From Flavobacterium sp. YO12 (GTDB taxonomy: Bacteria; Bacteroidota; Bacteroidia; Flavobacteriales; Flavobacteriaceae), in the NCBI RefSeq assembly GCF_004119495.1, contig NZ_NRQU01000013.1:1-64000 (forward strand): DNA of 64,000 nt, written 5' to 3'. The position numbers were made by a program, and so were the translations under genes. Position 1 is the stretch's first letter, and each line of letters starts with the position of its first letter. This document shows, one piece after another, positions 34,208-42,955 of this stretch. The notes below the pieces were generated by a model. That model worked only from the letters and a program-made list of their open reading frames with translations, ran no database searches and was not told the DNA's origin.

Positions 34208-35269
34208 TTACTTAAAATTAAGTCGAACTACTTTATTATGACCTGCAGCTATTGCAGTATTTCTGTTAATAAAACGAACAGTAAAAAATTTAGTATCTGT
34301 AGATAATTGCGTCCAGTTTTCACCTCCATTTTGAGAATACTGAATTCCCTCAGAACCTACGCAAATAATTTCTTTTCCATTTCCTCCAGGAACATATTGC
34401 ACACATGACGCATAACCAAACCCCATATTCTGCCCTATCAATTCCCAAGTTTTTCCGCCATCTTTTGTAAAAGCCTTGTTATCTACTTTTCTGCTCGGAA
34501 TCTCATAATCACCGCCTGCAATAAAACCGTGTTTAGAATCATAAAAGTCTGCAGTAAAAATACCTGTCATCGCTTTTCCTTGCACAATAGGAGTCTCAAC
34601 AACTTTCCATGTTTTTGCTTTATCTGCTGAATAAAAAACACGTGCTCTTTTTCCACCCGAAACCAGCCAAGTATCATTTCCTTTTATAACAATATTTGTA
34701 TTACTTGCTGCAAAAGCGGCCTCTCCCACTGCATTTGTTGGCAATTTATCAGATAATATTTTAGTCCAAGTTTCTCCGCCATCACGAGTAACAATTATAG
34801 AAAAAGTATCTTCTGTTGGATCTCCTATAGCGATACCTTCTTTATCATTCCAAAATTGCATGCTGTCGTAAAAAACTTTCGGATTAATCTCTTTGTAAAC
34901 CAGTTTTACTTTTTTGTCTTTTTTATCAACGGAATAAAGCAAAGCAGGATTTGCCACACTTAATAGAAACACATTTTTTGAAGTTTGCGCAATGCTTCTA
35001 AATTCTAATTTAAGTGTATCACGATAAATATGTTCTTCAAACTTCTCTTTTTTATCTAAATCATAGTATCCAAAACGAGAATTATCAGCTCCATACCAAA
35101 CTTTATTTTTATCAATTAAGATCGCTCTTATACTTATTTTATCTTTAAACAAAGTATCTATTGTCATTGATGTAAAACCACTGCTGAAAGTAACTTCGGT
35201 TTTATAATTAAATGTTCGAAATGACATCAATAAAATAAAAATACCACAAAATAAAACTAGTTTTTTCAT
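34208..35269 (-). CDS. Ycf48/BNR-like beta-propeller protein, secreted
   Basis: This 353-aa protein has a signal peptide (MKKLVLFCGIFILLMSF) and then repeated blades with the SxDxGxTW Asp-box motif: VTRDGGETWTKI, YSADKAKTWKVV, FTKDGGKTWELI, YSQNGGENWTQL. The Ycf48/YCF48-like family assists photosystem II in phototrophs; the non-phototroph members have unknown substrates, often called oxidoreductase in error. The longer frame adds 27 residues from a TTG-rich leader; ATG 35269 begins the signal peptide. Confidence 0.85.
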   Translation of the reverse strand: MKKLVLFCGIFILLMSFRTFNYKTEVTFSSGFTSMTIDTLFKDKISIRAILIDKNKVWYGADNSRFGYYDLDKKEKFEEHIYRDTLKLEFRSIAQTSKNVFLLSVANPALLYSVDKKDKKVKLVYKEINPKVFYDSMQFWNDKEGIAIGDPTEDTFSIIVTRDGGETWTKILSDKLPTNAVGEAAFAASNTNIVIKGNDTWLVSGGKRARVFYSADKAKTWKVVETPIVQGKAMTGIFTADFYDSKHGFIAGGDYEIPSRKVDNKAFTKDGGKTWELIGQNMGFGYASCVQYVPGGNGKEIICVGSEGIQYSQNGGENWTQLSTDTKFFTVRFINRNTAIAAGHNKVVRLNFK

Positions 35270-35507
35270 ATAAAATAAGATTTGGCTGTTGCTAAAATAC
35301 AATTTATTATAACATTTCAAATAAGTTTTCGCTTTTTTATAAAACAACATTTTTATAACCTATTATCTAACAAATAAAAACTCATTTCCTAAACAACAAA
35401 ACATAAACCACTGAAATACTAATACTTAACAACACAAAATCCAACAAACAAATTTGTGGCATAGTAATTGGATATCTCAAAACATTAATACTTAATATGA
35501 TTTTATC

Positions 35508-36800
35508 ATGAAAACTAAACTACTTTTTATAGCGCTCTCAGCATTAGTTTTAGGTTCTTGTTCTGCACAAAGCCAAACTACTGTTTACGCAAAAAACTCA
35601 GACATAAGTGATAACTTAGATCTTAGAGCGGTTGCTTCGATGTTTGGAGAATCAGCAAATCTTCAAGACTTTGAAAGACGTTTAAATGATCCTAAATATC
35701 AAATTTCAAATCTAGATTTAAACGGCGATGATCAGGTTGATTATTTACGTGTAATTGAATCTGTAGAAAATAGAACGCACGTTGTAATTATTCAAGCTGT
35801 ATTAGATCGTGACGTTTATCAAGATGTAGCTACTATTGATGTAGAAAGAGACAATTACAACAAAGTAAGCGTTCAGATTGTAGGAAACTCTTATTTATAC
35901 GGTACAAACTATATTTATGAGCCTGTTTACAATGTCGTTCCAGTAATTTATTCTTCATTCTGGGTTACCAATTACAGACCTTATTATTCATCATGGTATT
36001 GGAATTATTATCCAACATATTATGCTGCTTGGAGTCCATATCCAGTTTACAGATATAGAAATAACATCAACGTTTGCATCAACGTAAACAACCGTTACAA
36101 CTATGTAAACTACAGAAGAAGCTATAGAGCTCCCGTACTTTATGAATCAAGACGTACTTATGGTTACGAAAAAATTAGACCAAATTATAGTTTTGAGCAA
36201 AGACACGCTAATACTGGAAACAGATATGATTTAGATCAAAGACGAATTGCAAGCAGAGAATCAAACAGATCTCAAAACACTTATAATTCAAACAGATCAA
36301 ACACAAACAGAGTATCTTCTAACAGTGATTTTGGAAACAGCAGAAGTTATAACGATAACAGATCAACATCTAGCAGAAATTATAACAACACAAATCGTTC
36401 AACAAATTCTAGCAGAGAAAATTCAACAGTTGTATCAAATCCGGTAAGAACAGACAACAATAGAAACAATTCGAATGTATCTTCTCCAAGAACTTCTTAT
36501 GAAACTAGAACAAACAGAGTGTCTGAGCAAACAAATCAGTCGTCTAGAGATTATTCTGAAAGCAGATCAAATTCAAACAATAGAATGAGCACTGAAAGAA
36601 GTGTTCCTGTACAAAGAACAGAATCATCAAGAAGCTATTCTGACAGAAGTTCAACAAACAGAACTGTCAATCAATCAGCTGCACCTGTACAAAGAACAGA
36701 ATCACCAAGAAGCTATTCTCAAAACAGAGGTAGTTCTGACAACTCCTCTTACTCAAGACCTCAAAGCGCACAGCGTTCTGAATCATCAAGAGGAAGTTAG
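35508..36800 (+). CDS. Secreted protein with Tyr-rich centre and Ser/Asn/Arg-rich tail; in-frame TAG before a matching extension
   Basis: A lipoprotein-like signal (IALSALVLGSC) precedes a domain of about 130 residues (DLNGDDQVDYLRVIESVENRTHVVIIQ), then a tyrosine/tryptophan-rich segment, then about 220 residues of Ser/Asn/Arg-rich, disordered sequence with internal repeats (VPVQRTESSRSYSDRSS and APVQRTESPRSYSQNRGSS). The frame ends at TAG 36798-36800, but the same frame continues for 22 more codons (beginning ESRSNQPQRESGSGSREGG) to TAA at 36867, with identical composition. So the TAG is probably a recent nonsense mutation or a sequencing error. Function unknown; probably surface or envelope associated. 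Confidence 0.75.
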   Translation: MKTKLLFIALSALVLGSCSAQSQTTVYAKNSDISDNLDLRAVASMFGESANLQDFERRLNDPKYQISNLDLNGDDQVDYLRVIESVENRTHVVIIQAVLDRDVYQDVATIDVERDNYNKVSVQIVGNSYLYGTNYIYEPVYNVVPVIYSSFWVTNYRPYYSSWYWNYYPTYYAAWSPYPVYRYRNNINVCINVNNRYNYVNYRRSYRAPVLYESRRTYGYEKIRPNYSFEQRHANTGNRYDLDQRRIASRESNRSQNTYNSNRSNTNRVSSNSDFGNSRSYNDNRSTSSRNYNNTNRSTNSSRENSTVVSNPVRTDNNRNNSNVSSPRTSYETRTNRVSEQTNQSSRDYSESRSNSNNRMSTERSVPVQRTESSRSYSDRSSTNRTVNQSAAPVQRTESPRSYSQNRGSSDNSSYSRPQSAQRSESSRGS

Positions 36801-36898
36801 GAATCAAGAAGCAACCAGCCACAGAGAGAAAGCGGTTCTGGCTCAAGAGAAGGCGGACGAAGAGGATAACTTAAATATTTCAATTTTTTATTTAAAAC

Positions 36899-36931
36899 TA
36901 AAAGCACAATTTGGGGATTGTGCTTTTTTTT
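36899..36931 (+). terminator. Terminator after the Ser/Asn-rich gene
   Basis: AAAGCACAAT and ATTGTGCTTT pair around TTGGGG, followed by a T-run. Confidence 0.85.
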
Positions 36932-36972
36932 ATCTTTTTAATTATAATTGCTGCTAATTTGTTTTAAAACAG

Positions 36973-36980
36973 TAAATTTG
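36973..36980 (+). promoter_or_regulatory. Putative -7 box for the KUP gene
   Basis: TAAATTTG fits TAnnTTTG and lies 24 bp before the chosen ATG. No convincing -33 element. Confidence 0.4.
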
Positions 36981-37004
36981 CAACCGTCTTTTATAAAAAT
37001 ATAC

Positions 37005-38984
37005 ATGAGCGCATCGCATAAAAACTTACATAGTAAGTTGTCTATAGGGGGTTTATTGATAACATTAGGGATTATTTATGGAGATATTGGTACATCTCCA
37101 TTGTACGTAATGAAAGCTATTCTTGGCGACCATACCATTAATGCCGACATTGTATTAGGCGGTATTTCATGTGTGTTTTGGACTTTGACTTTACAAACCA
37201 CTATAAAATATGTGCTTATAACTTTAAGTGCGGACAATCACGGCGAAGGCGGTATTTTTGCTTTATACGCTTTAGTGAAAAAAACCAAAATACAATGGCT
37301 CATTGTGCCCGCGATTATTGGAGGAAGCGCACTGCTTGCAGATGGTATTATTACGCCGCCAATCTCAATTTCATCAGCGGTTGAAGGAATTAGAGCATTC
37401 TACCCAACAATGGAAACTCAAACCATTGTTTATATTGTAATTGCCATTCTTTTTGTCCTATTCACGATACAACAATTTGGAACCAAACTAGTTGGGAAGT
37501 TTTTCGCTCCAATGATGCTGATTTGGTTTGCCATGTTAGGAACATTAGGATTTATTCAGATTATGAACTTCCCTGAAGTTATTAAAGCTATAAATCCTTA
37601 CTACGCTTATCACTTATTGTCTGTTCATCCTGATGGTTTCTTTGTTCTTGGTTTTGTATTTTTATGTACTACTGGAGCTGAAGCTTTGTATTCAGATATG
37701 GGACATTGCGGTCGAAAAAATATTAGAATAAGCTGGATGTTTGTAAAAACGACTTTGGTATTAAATTACTTTGGTCAAGCTGCATATCTTATTCACCATG
37801 AAGGAAGTACTCTACAGCAATTAGGCGGAGAAAACGGAAATCCGTTTTACCTTATTATGCCGCATTGGTTTTTACCATTTGGTATTGTTGTAGCAACTTT
37901 GGCTGCAGTTATTGCTTCTCAAGCACTTATAAGCGGATCATTTACTTTGATCAATGAAGCAATGCGTTTGAATTTCTGGCCAAAAGTAAAAATCAAATAT
38001 CCTACTGAAGTTAAAGGTCAATTATATATTCCGTCAATAAACTGGTTATTGTTTTTTGGTTGTGTTGGTATTGTATTGCACTTTGAAAAATCAGGAAACA
38101 TGGAGCATGCCTATGGTCTTGCGATTATTTTATGTATGATCATGACTACCATTTTGCTGAATTATTACCTAATCATGAAACGTGTAAAACTGTATTTCAT
38201 GGTGCCTCTTATTACGATTTATTTATTAATCGAATTCAGTTTCCTTATCGCAAACATTACAAAATTTGCCGAAGGAGGTTATGTAACTTTAATCATTGCG
38301 AGTATACTTATTTCTATAATGACGATTTGGTATCTTGCTAAGAAAATCAACAAAAACTATACTAAAGTTGTCAAAATTGACGATTACAAAAAGGTATTAA
38401 TGGAGTTGAGCGAAGACCTTTCTATTCCTAAATATGCTACGCACTTAGTCTACATGACTAATGCAAATCGCGTTGACGAATTAGAGGAAAAAGTAATTTA
38501 TTCGATCTTACAAAAACGTCCAAAAAGAGCCGATATCTATTGGTTTGTACACGTAAACATTCTTACTGAACCTTATAAAACACAATATAAAGTTACCGAA
38601 ATTGCTAAAGACGACATTTACAGAATTGATTTTAATTTAGGTTTTAGAGAACCTACAAAAATCAATTTAATGTTTAGAGAAGTAATTCGAGATATGGTGA
38701 AACGCGGTGAAGTTGATATTACAAGTCGTTACGAATCATTGAATAAAAACAATATTATTGGAGACTTTAAATTTGTATTGTCTGAGAAATTTTTATCAAA
38801 TGACAACGATTTAAGATGGCACGAAAACATCATCATGAACTCGTATTTCTTTATCAAAAAACTGAGTTTGTCTGAAGAAAGAGCTTTTGGCTTAGACAGC
38901 AGTTCTGTTAAAGTAGAGAAATTCCCAATGGTGCTTCATGCTCCAGAAAACATTGGATTAACACGTATTGTTCCTAAAGAATAA
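37005..38984 (+). CDS. kup: KUP family potassium uptake protein
   Basis: This 659-aa K+/H+ symporter has twelve hydrophobic segments. Family signatures: GGLLITLGIIYGDIGTSPLYVMKAI, SADNHGEGGIFALYALV, ADGIITPPISISSAVEG, FLCTTGAEALYSDMGHCG and a hydrophilic C-terminal domain. The frame begins earlier with MLLICFKTV, but MSASHKNLH at ATG 37005 precedes the conserved first helix by a normal distance. Confidence 0.96.
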   Translation: MSASHKNLHSKLSIGGLLITLGIIYGDIGTSPLYVMKAILGDHTINADIVLGGISCVFWTLTLQTTIKYVLITLSADNHGEGGIFALYALVKKTKIQWLIVPAIIGGSALLADGIITPPISISSAVEGIRAFYPTMETQTIVYIVIAILFVLFTIQQFGTKLVGKFFAPMMLIWFAMLGTLGFIQIMNFPEVIKAINPYYAYHLLSVHPDGFFVLGFVFLCTTGAEALYSDMGHCGRKNIRISWMFVKTTLVLNYFGQAAYLIHHEGSTLQQLGGENGNPFYLIMPHWFLPFGIVVATLAAVIASQALISGSFTLINEAMRLNFWPKVKIKYPTEVKGQLYIPSINWLLFFGCVGIVLHFEKSGNMEHAYGLAIILCMIMTTILLNYYLIMKRVKLYFMVPLITIYLLIEFSFLIANITKFAEGGYVTLIIASILISIMTIWYLAKKINKNYTKVVKIDDYKKVLMELSEDLSIPKYATHLVYMTNANRVDELEEKVIYSILQKRPKRADIYWFVHVNILTEPYKTQYKVTEIAKDDIYRIDFNLGFREPTKINLMFREVIRDMVKRGEVDITSRYESLNKNNIIGDFKFVLSEKFLSNDNDLRWHENIIMNSYFFIKKLSLSEERAFGLDSSSVKVEKFPMVLHAPENIGLTRIVPKE

Positions 38985-39003
38985 AAAGCGTCCAAAATAT
39001 TTC

Positions 39004-39036
39004 AAAAAAAACACTCTAATTAAGAGTGTTTTTTCT
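39004..39036 (+). terminator. KUP gene terminator
   Basis: AACACTCT and AGAGTGTT pair around AATTA, with A-tract before and T-tract after. Confidence 0.85.
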
Positions 39037-39096
39037 TTTAATGAGAATCAGAAATAAGATTCAGTATTAAAAATTTAACTTTCAATCAATTAATAG

Positions 39097-39104
39097 TACC
39101 TTTG
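39097..39104 (+). promoter_or_regulatory. Putative -7 box for the RsmB-like gene
   Basis: TACCTTTG is a perfect TAnnTTTG match, 17 bp before the ATG. Confidence 0.5.
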
Positions 39105-39121
39105 CAACTCAAATATTAGAA

Positions 39122-40339
39122 ATGAGATTACACAGAAATTTAGTTTATACTACCATCGATTCTTTGAACGCAATTTTCAATGAAGGAGAATACGCAGACA
39201 AAGTGGTAGCCAGAGCATTAAAAAAAGACAAACGTTGGGGAAGTTCTGACAGGAAGTTTGTTGCTGAAACGATATACGAAATTGTTCGTTGGAAAAGATT
39301 ATACGGAGAAATCGCAGAAGTTAAAGAACCTTATGACAGAGACAATCTATGGAGAATGTTTGCTGTTTGGGCTGTTTTAAGAGGATACCCAATCCCAGAT
39401 TGGAGACAATTAGAAGGAACTCCTGAAAGAAAAATCAAAGGACGTTTTGACGAACTTTCGAAAGTGAGAGCTTTAAAAGAATCTATTCCAGACTGGATGG
39501 ATGAATTGGGTGTAAAAGAACTTGGCGAAAAGATTTGGTCGAAAGAAATTACAGCTCAAAACCAGCCTGCTAAAGTTATTCTAAGAACTAACACATTAAA
39601 AGGTACCAAAGAAAACTTAAGAAACACCTTGATGGATTTAAATATTGAAACAGAATATTTAAAAGATCAGCCAGAAGCTTTAGTTTTAAAAGAGAGAGCA
39701 AACGTATTTTTGACAGATGCTTTTAAACAAGGACTTTTTGAAGTTCAGGATGCTAACTCACAATTGGTTGCCGGTTTTCTAGATGTTAAGCCTGGAATGC
39801 GAGTGGTAGATACTTGCGCTGGAGCAGGTGGAAAAACTTTGCATATTGCTTCTTTAATGGAAAATAAAGGACAATTGATCGCAATGGATTTGTATGAAAG
39901 CAAACTAAAGCAATTAAAATTAAGAGCAAAAAGAAATGGTGCTTTTAATATTGAATACCGCATAATTGACTCTACAAAAGTGATCAAGAAACTGCATGAA
40001 AAAGCAGATCGCGTATTAATTGATGCGCCTTGCAGCGGATTAGGAGTTTTAAAAAGAAACCCTGATTCTAAATGGAAATTACAACCTGAGTTTATCGACA
40101 ATATCCGTAAAGTTCAGAGTGAAGTTTTAGAAAGCTATTCTAAAATTGTAAAACCAGGCGGAAAATTAGTTTACGCAACTTGCTCTGTTTTACCATCTGA
40201 GAATCAAGAGCAAGTACAAAAGTTCTTAAAAACCGAAATCGGGCAACAATTTACTTTTGTAGAAGATCGTAAATTATTGGCTTCAGAATCTGGTTTTGAC
40301 GGATTTTACATGGCCCTTTTGGAAAGAAAAGCTAAATAA
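39122..40339 (+). CDS. RsmB/NOP family RNA m5C methyltransferase
   Basis: This 405-aa protein has an N-terminal NusB-like helical region, then the NOL1/NOP2 methyltransferase domain: motif I VVDTCAGAGGKTLHIASL, motif IV IDAPCSGLGVLKRNPDSKW with the catalytic Cys of the PC motif, and motif VI KLVYATCSVLPSENQ with the second Cys. Such enzymes methylate C5 of cytosine in rRNA, such as 16S C967 for RsmB. The exact target in this organism is inferred. Confidence 0.92.
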   Translation: MRLHRNLVYTTIDSLNAIFNEGEYADKVVARALKKDKRWGSSDRKFVAETIYEIVRWKRLYGEIAEVKEPYDRDNLWRMFAVWAVLRGYPIPDWRQLEGTPERKIKGRFDELSKVRALKESIPDWMDELGVKELGEKIWSKEITAQNQPAKVILRTNTLKGTKENLRNTLMDLNIETEYLKDQPEALVLKERANVFLTDAFKQGLFEVQDANSQLVAGFLDVKPGMRVVDTCAGAGGKTLHIASLMENKGQLIAMDLYESKLKQLKLRAKRNGAFNIEYRIIDSTKVIKKLHEKADRVLIDAPCSGLGVLKRNPDSKWKLQPEFIDNIRKVQSEVLESYSKIVKPGGKLVYATCSVLPSENQEQVQKFLKTEIGQQFTFVEDRKLLASESGFDGFYMALLERKAK

Positions 40340-40347
40340 ATTCCATT

Positions 40348-40363
40348 CCCGATAGCTATCGGG
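40348..40363. repeat. CCCGATAGCTATCGGG palindrome, copy 2 (perfect)
   Basis: A perfect 16-base palindrome just after the RsmB-like gene. It is followed by the next hairpin and is the cleanest of four copies. Confidence 0.8.
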
Positions 40364-40366
40364 ATA

Positions 40367-40412
40367 AATCCCAAATTCCAATTTTCAAACTTGGAATTTG
40401 GGATTTTTTATT
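40367..40412. terminator. Long-stem hairpin, bidirectional terminator
   Basis: AAATCCCAAATTCCAA and TTGGAATTTGGGATTT give a 16-bp stem around a nine-base loop, with a T-tract after. AATTCCAAATTCCAA words recur at 45440-45525, so this terminator is also part of a dispersed repeat. Confidence 0.8.
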
Positions 40413-40420
40413 TAACTTTT

Positions 40421-41463
40421 TTAAGATTGTAAACTCGGTTTACGCAGCAGTTTTCCGTTTTCATTTTCTTTAAATTTCGGAACAAAAACAATTTCTTTTG
40501 GCTTTTCAAATTTTCCTAAAACATCAAAAAAATCTGGTGCAAAATCTTGTTTTTCGCCTTCAATCACTAAAATTAGTTTTTCGCCTAAAGTTGTATCCGG
40601 TACACCAGTCACAAAAAAACGATTATTAATTTTGCCTGTTAACTTCGCTTCTATCTGCTCAGGAATAAGCTTTACGCCGCCGCTGTTAATTACATTATCA
40701 AATCTTCCTAAAAAACTAAACTTATTCTCATTTACTAAATCTACTAAATCATTAGTAATTATAGGTTCATCAGAAATTGAAGACACATAAATAACCAAAC
40801 AACCGCGATCATCTTTTTCAATCTTTACATTTGGTAAAATTGAAAAAACACTTTCCCCTACTCTTTTAGCTGCAATATGCGTTATGGTTTCCGTCATCCC
40901 ATAAGTCTCATAAATCTCCGTTTTTAAAGGCAGTAATTTCTCTTCAAGTGAGCTGTCAATTTTTGCTCCTCCAATAATTAACTTTTTAATATTTTTAATT
41001 TTTCAATTGAATTTTGAACCTGCAAAGGCACCATTGCCACAAAATCATACTGCTTGTTATTATAAGCCAAAGGCTCCGTACTTGGCACTACCACATCAAG
41101 CTCTAAACCTAATATTAAACTTCGAACCAGCATCATTTTTCCAGCAATAAACTGAGTTGGCAAACAAAGCAGTGCTTTATCTCCCGGTTTTAAACCAAAG
41201 AAATCTCCTGTTGCCAAAGCCGATTGAATCATGGCTTGTTTCTCAAGTCTAACTAACTTAGGAAGACCAGTTGTTCCAGAAGTCGTCATTTCGATATAAT
41301 CCTTATGATCAAACCAATCCAGAAAAAATTCACCAATAGATCGCTCATATGCATCGCCTTCTTTGATAAAACTATATCCAATTTGACACAAATCGGCTGC
41401 ATTCAAATGATAACCATCTAATTTAAAATAATTGTGTACATTTTTATGTGTTAAGTTTTGCAT
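40421..41463 (-). pseudogene. menE: O-succinylbenzoate-CoA ligase (AMP-forming), frameshifted
   Basis: The N-terminal frame (41463-40978) carries the AMP-binding P-loop MTTSGTTGLPKLVRLEKQA. The C-terminal frame (through 40421) carries GMTETITHIAAKRVG, the GRFDNVINSGGVKLIPEQIE hinge and the end KNENGK-like LLRKPSL. Between them, IGGAKIDSSLEEKLLPLKTE reads cleanly only after adding one A in the A-run near 40990. MenE activates OSB in menaquinone synthesis, which flavobacteria need for respiration, so a real loss is unlikely and a homopolymer sequencing error is the likelier explanation. The CPBP protease gene ends 9 bp upstream of its start. Confidence 0.88.
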
Positions 41464-41471
41464 GATTGTAT

Positions 41472-42404
41472 TTAATTTGATAATTCTGTTAGATTAATTT
41501 TACCCGTTAATTTTTCTTTCCAATTAGTCCAATTGTATTTTTTACTATAAACAAAAAGCAATATCGGATACACCACTACAACTGGAAAAATAACATCAAA
41601 ACCAGCAGAAGGTTCTGATAGATCAATAAAAATAGAATGTGTCTGAAAAACCGTCCAATCTGAAGTAACCAATAAAGCTCCTACCAGATTATTAGCAGCA
41701 TGAAAACCCAAAGCCAGTTCCATCCCATCATCCATTAATGTAATAATTCCTAGAAACAAACCTGTTCCTATATAATACACCATTATTATATATCCCATTT
41801 TTGTAACCTCGGGATTTAAGATATGCATAAATCCAAATATCAATGAAGTCATCATAAGCGGAAACCACTTATTCTGCGCTAAATTTGCGAAGCCCTGCAT
41901 TAAATAGCCTCTAAAAACATATTCCTCTGTACTTGTTTGAATAGGAATTAAAATACCGCCAATAACTACTAAAATCAAAAATGGAATCAGCTTAAAATTC
42001 CACACAAACTTTTCGGGAGCTTGAAAATACAAGACAGAAAAACTTGCAATAGAAAAAACCGACCATAAAATAAAAGAGAACAAAATACGACTCCAATCGA
42101 CTTTTTTTCTCCCTGTTGTAACTGACAACACGGTTTGATGATGTATGTATTTTACAACAAAATAAACACCTGCTAGAGCAAAAACAAATGAAATCATTAT
42201 TAAGAACAAAGTAAGATTTGGTTCAAATATTTTTAATGCCGCATCATTATCGGTTGGAAAACCAGTTTTATCGGAGAAACTTTTCCAAAAAACTGCAATC
42301 GTAAAAGGCACCTGCCCTACAAATGAAGCTGTAATAATAAAAACAGATCCTAAAAGATACTTCCAAAATTTATTTTCAGGTTTAACACCTTGCTCTAAAA
42401 ACAT
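41472..42404 (-). CDS. CPBP family intramembrane glutamic endopeptidase
   Basis: This 310-aa protein has about eight hydrophobic segments. The CPBP (Abi/Rce1-like) motifs are intact: EEYVFRGYLMQGF with the Glu-Glu and Arg, then FGFMHIL with His, then HAANNLVGAL with His and Asn. Members cleave prenylated or membrane substrates or act in bacteriocin immunity; the target here is unknown. It is probably co-transcribed with menE, 8 bp downstream. Confidence 0.88.
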   Translation of the reverse strand: MFLEQGVKPENKFWKYLLGSVFIITASFVGQVPFTIAVFWKSFSDKTGFPTDNDAALKIFEPNLTLFLIMISFVFALAGVYFVVKYIHHQTVLSVTTGRKKVDWSRILFSFILWSVFSIASFSVLYFQAPEKFVWNFKLIPFLILVVIGGILIPIQTSTEEYVFRGYLMQGFANLAQNKWFPLMMTSLIFGFMHILNPEVTKMGYIIMVYYIGTGLFLGIITLMDDGMELALGFHAANNLVGALLVTSDWTVFQTHSIFIDLSEPSAGFDVIFPVVVVYPILLFVYSKKYNWTNWKEKLTGKINLTELSN

Positions 42405-42518
42405 ATATTTAAAATTTTTAAAATGAGAATTCTATTTAAATAGTAAATCCTATTTTTGTTATTGCTAAAATACCGCTTTTTTACAGAACCTATTTCAGCA
42501 CACTTTAAATATAACAAA

Positions 42519-42863
42519 ATGATACAAATTTATCACAATCCACGCTGCGGAAAATCAAGAAACTGCCTCGCTTTTATTGACCAGACAAATCAAGAATATG
42601 AAATAATTCCATATTTAACTGAAACACCAAGCTTTAGTGAATTAAAAGAACTTCTTAAAAAATTAAACCTGCAACCTATAGAATTAGTTAGAACCAAAGA
42701 AAAAATTTGGATAGAAAACTACAAAGAAAAAACATTGACTAATGATGAAATTATTCAAGCAATGACAGATAACCCAATCCTAATTGAACGTCCAATTGTT
42801 ATAAAAGATGGAAAAGCAATTATTGGGAGAGATTTAGATAAAGTGGCTTCTTTTTTAGATTAA
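42519..42863 (+). CDS. ArsC/Spx family arsenate reductase-like protein
   Basis: This 114-aa thioredoxin-fold protein has the ArsC active-site Cys in NPRCGKSRNCL, and the late arginine-containing segment LIERPIVIKDGKAIIGR is typical of glutaredoxin-dependent arsenate reductases. No arsenic operon is around it, so it may be an ArsC-like housekeeping reductase. ATG 42519 precedes IQIYHNPRCG as in the family; 21 residues upstream are not supported. Confidence 0.9.
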   Translation: MIQIYHNPRCGKSRNCLAFIDQTNQEYEIIPYLTETPSFSELKELLKKLNLQPIELVRTKEKIWIENYKEKTLTNDEIIQAMTDNPILIERPIVIKDGKAIIGRDLDKVASFLD

Positions 42864-42916
42864 TACTAAATACCAAATTAACATTTTTTTATGATCTTAC
42901 ACTTTAAACCAAAAGC

Positions 42917-42924
42917 TACATTTG
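42917..42924 (+). promoter_or_regulatory. Putative -7 box for the TonB receptor gene
   Basis: TACATTTG fits TAnnTTTG, 31 bp before the ATG. Confidence 0.5.
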
Positions 42925-42955
42925 CGGTCTAAAGAATCAAAGAAACCAAAAAAAA

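Noticed and set aside
40421..40897. A free-standing 158-aa AMP-binding protein
   Set aside because: It is the C-terminal part of menE; the joining sequence is present in the other frame upstream.
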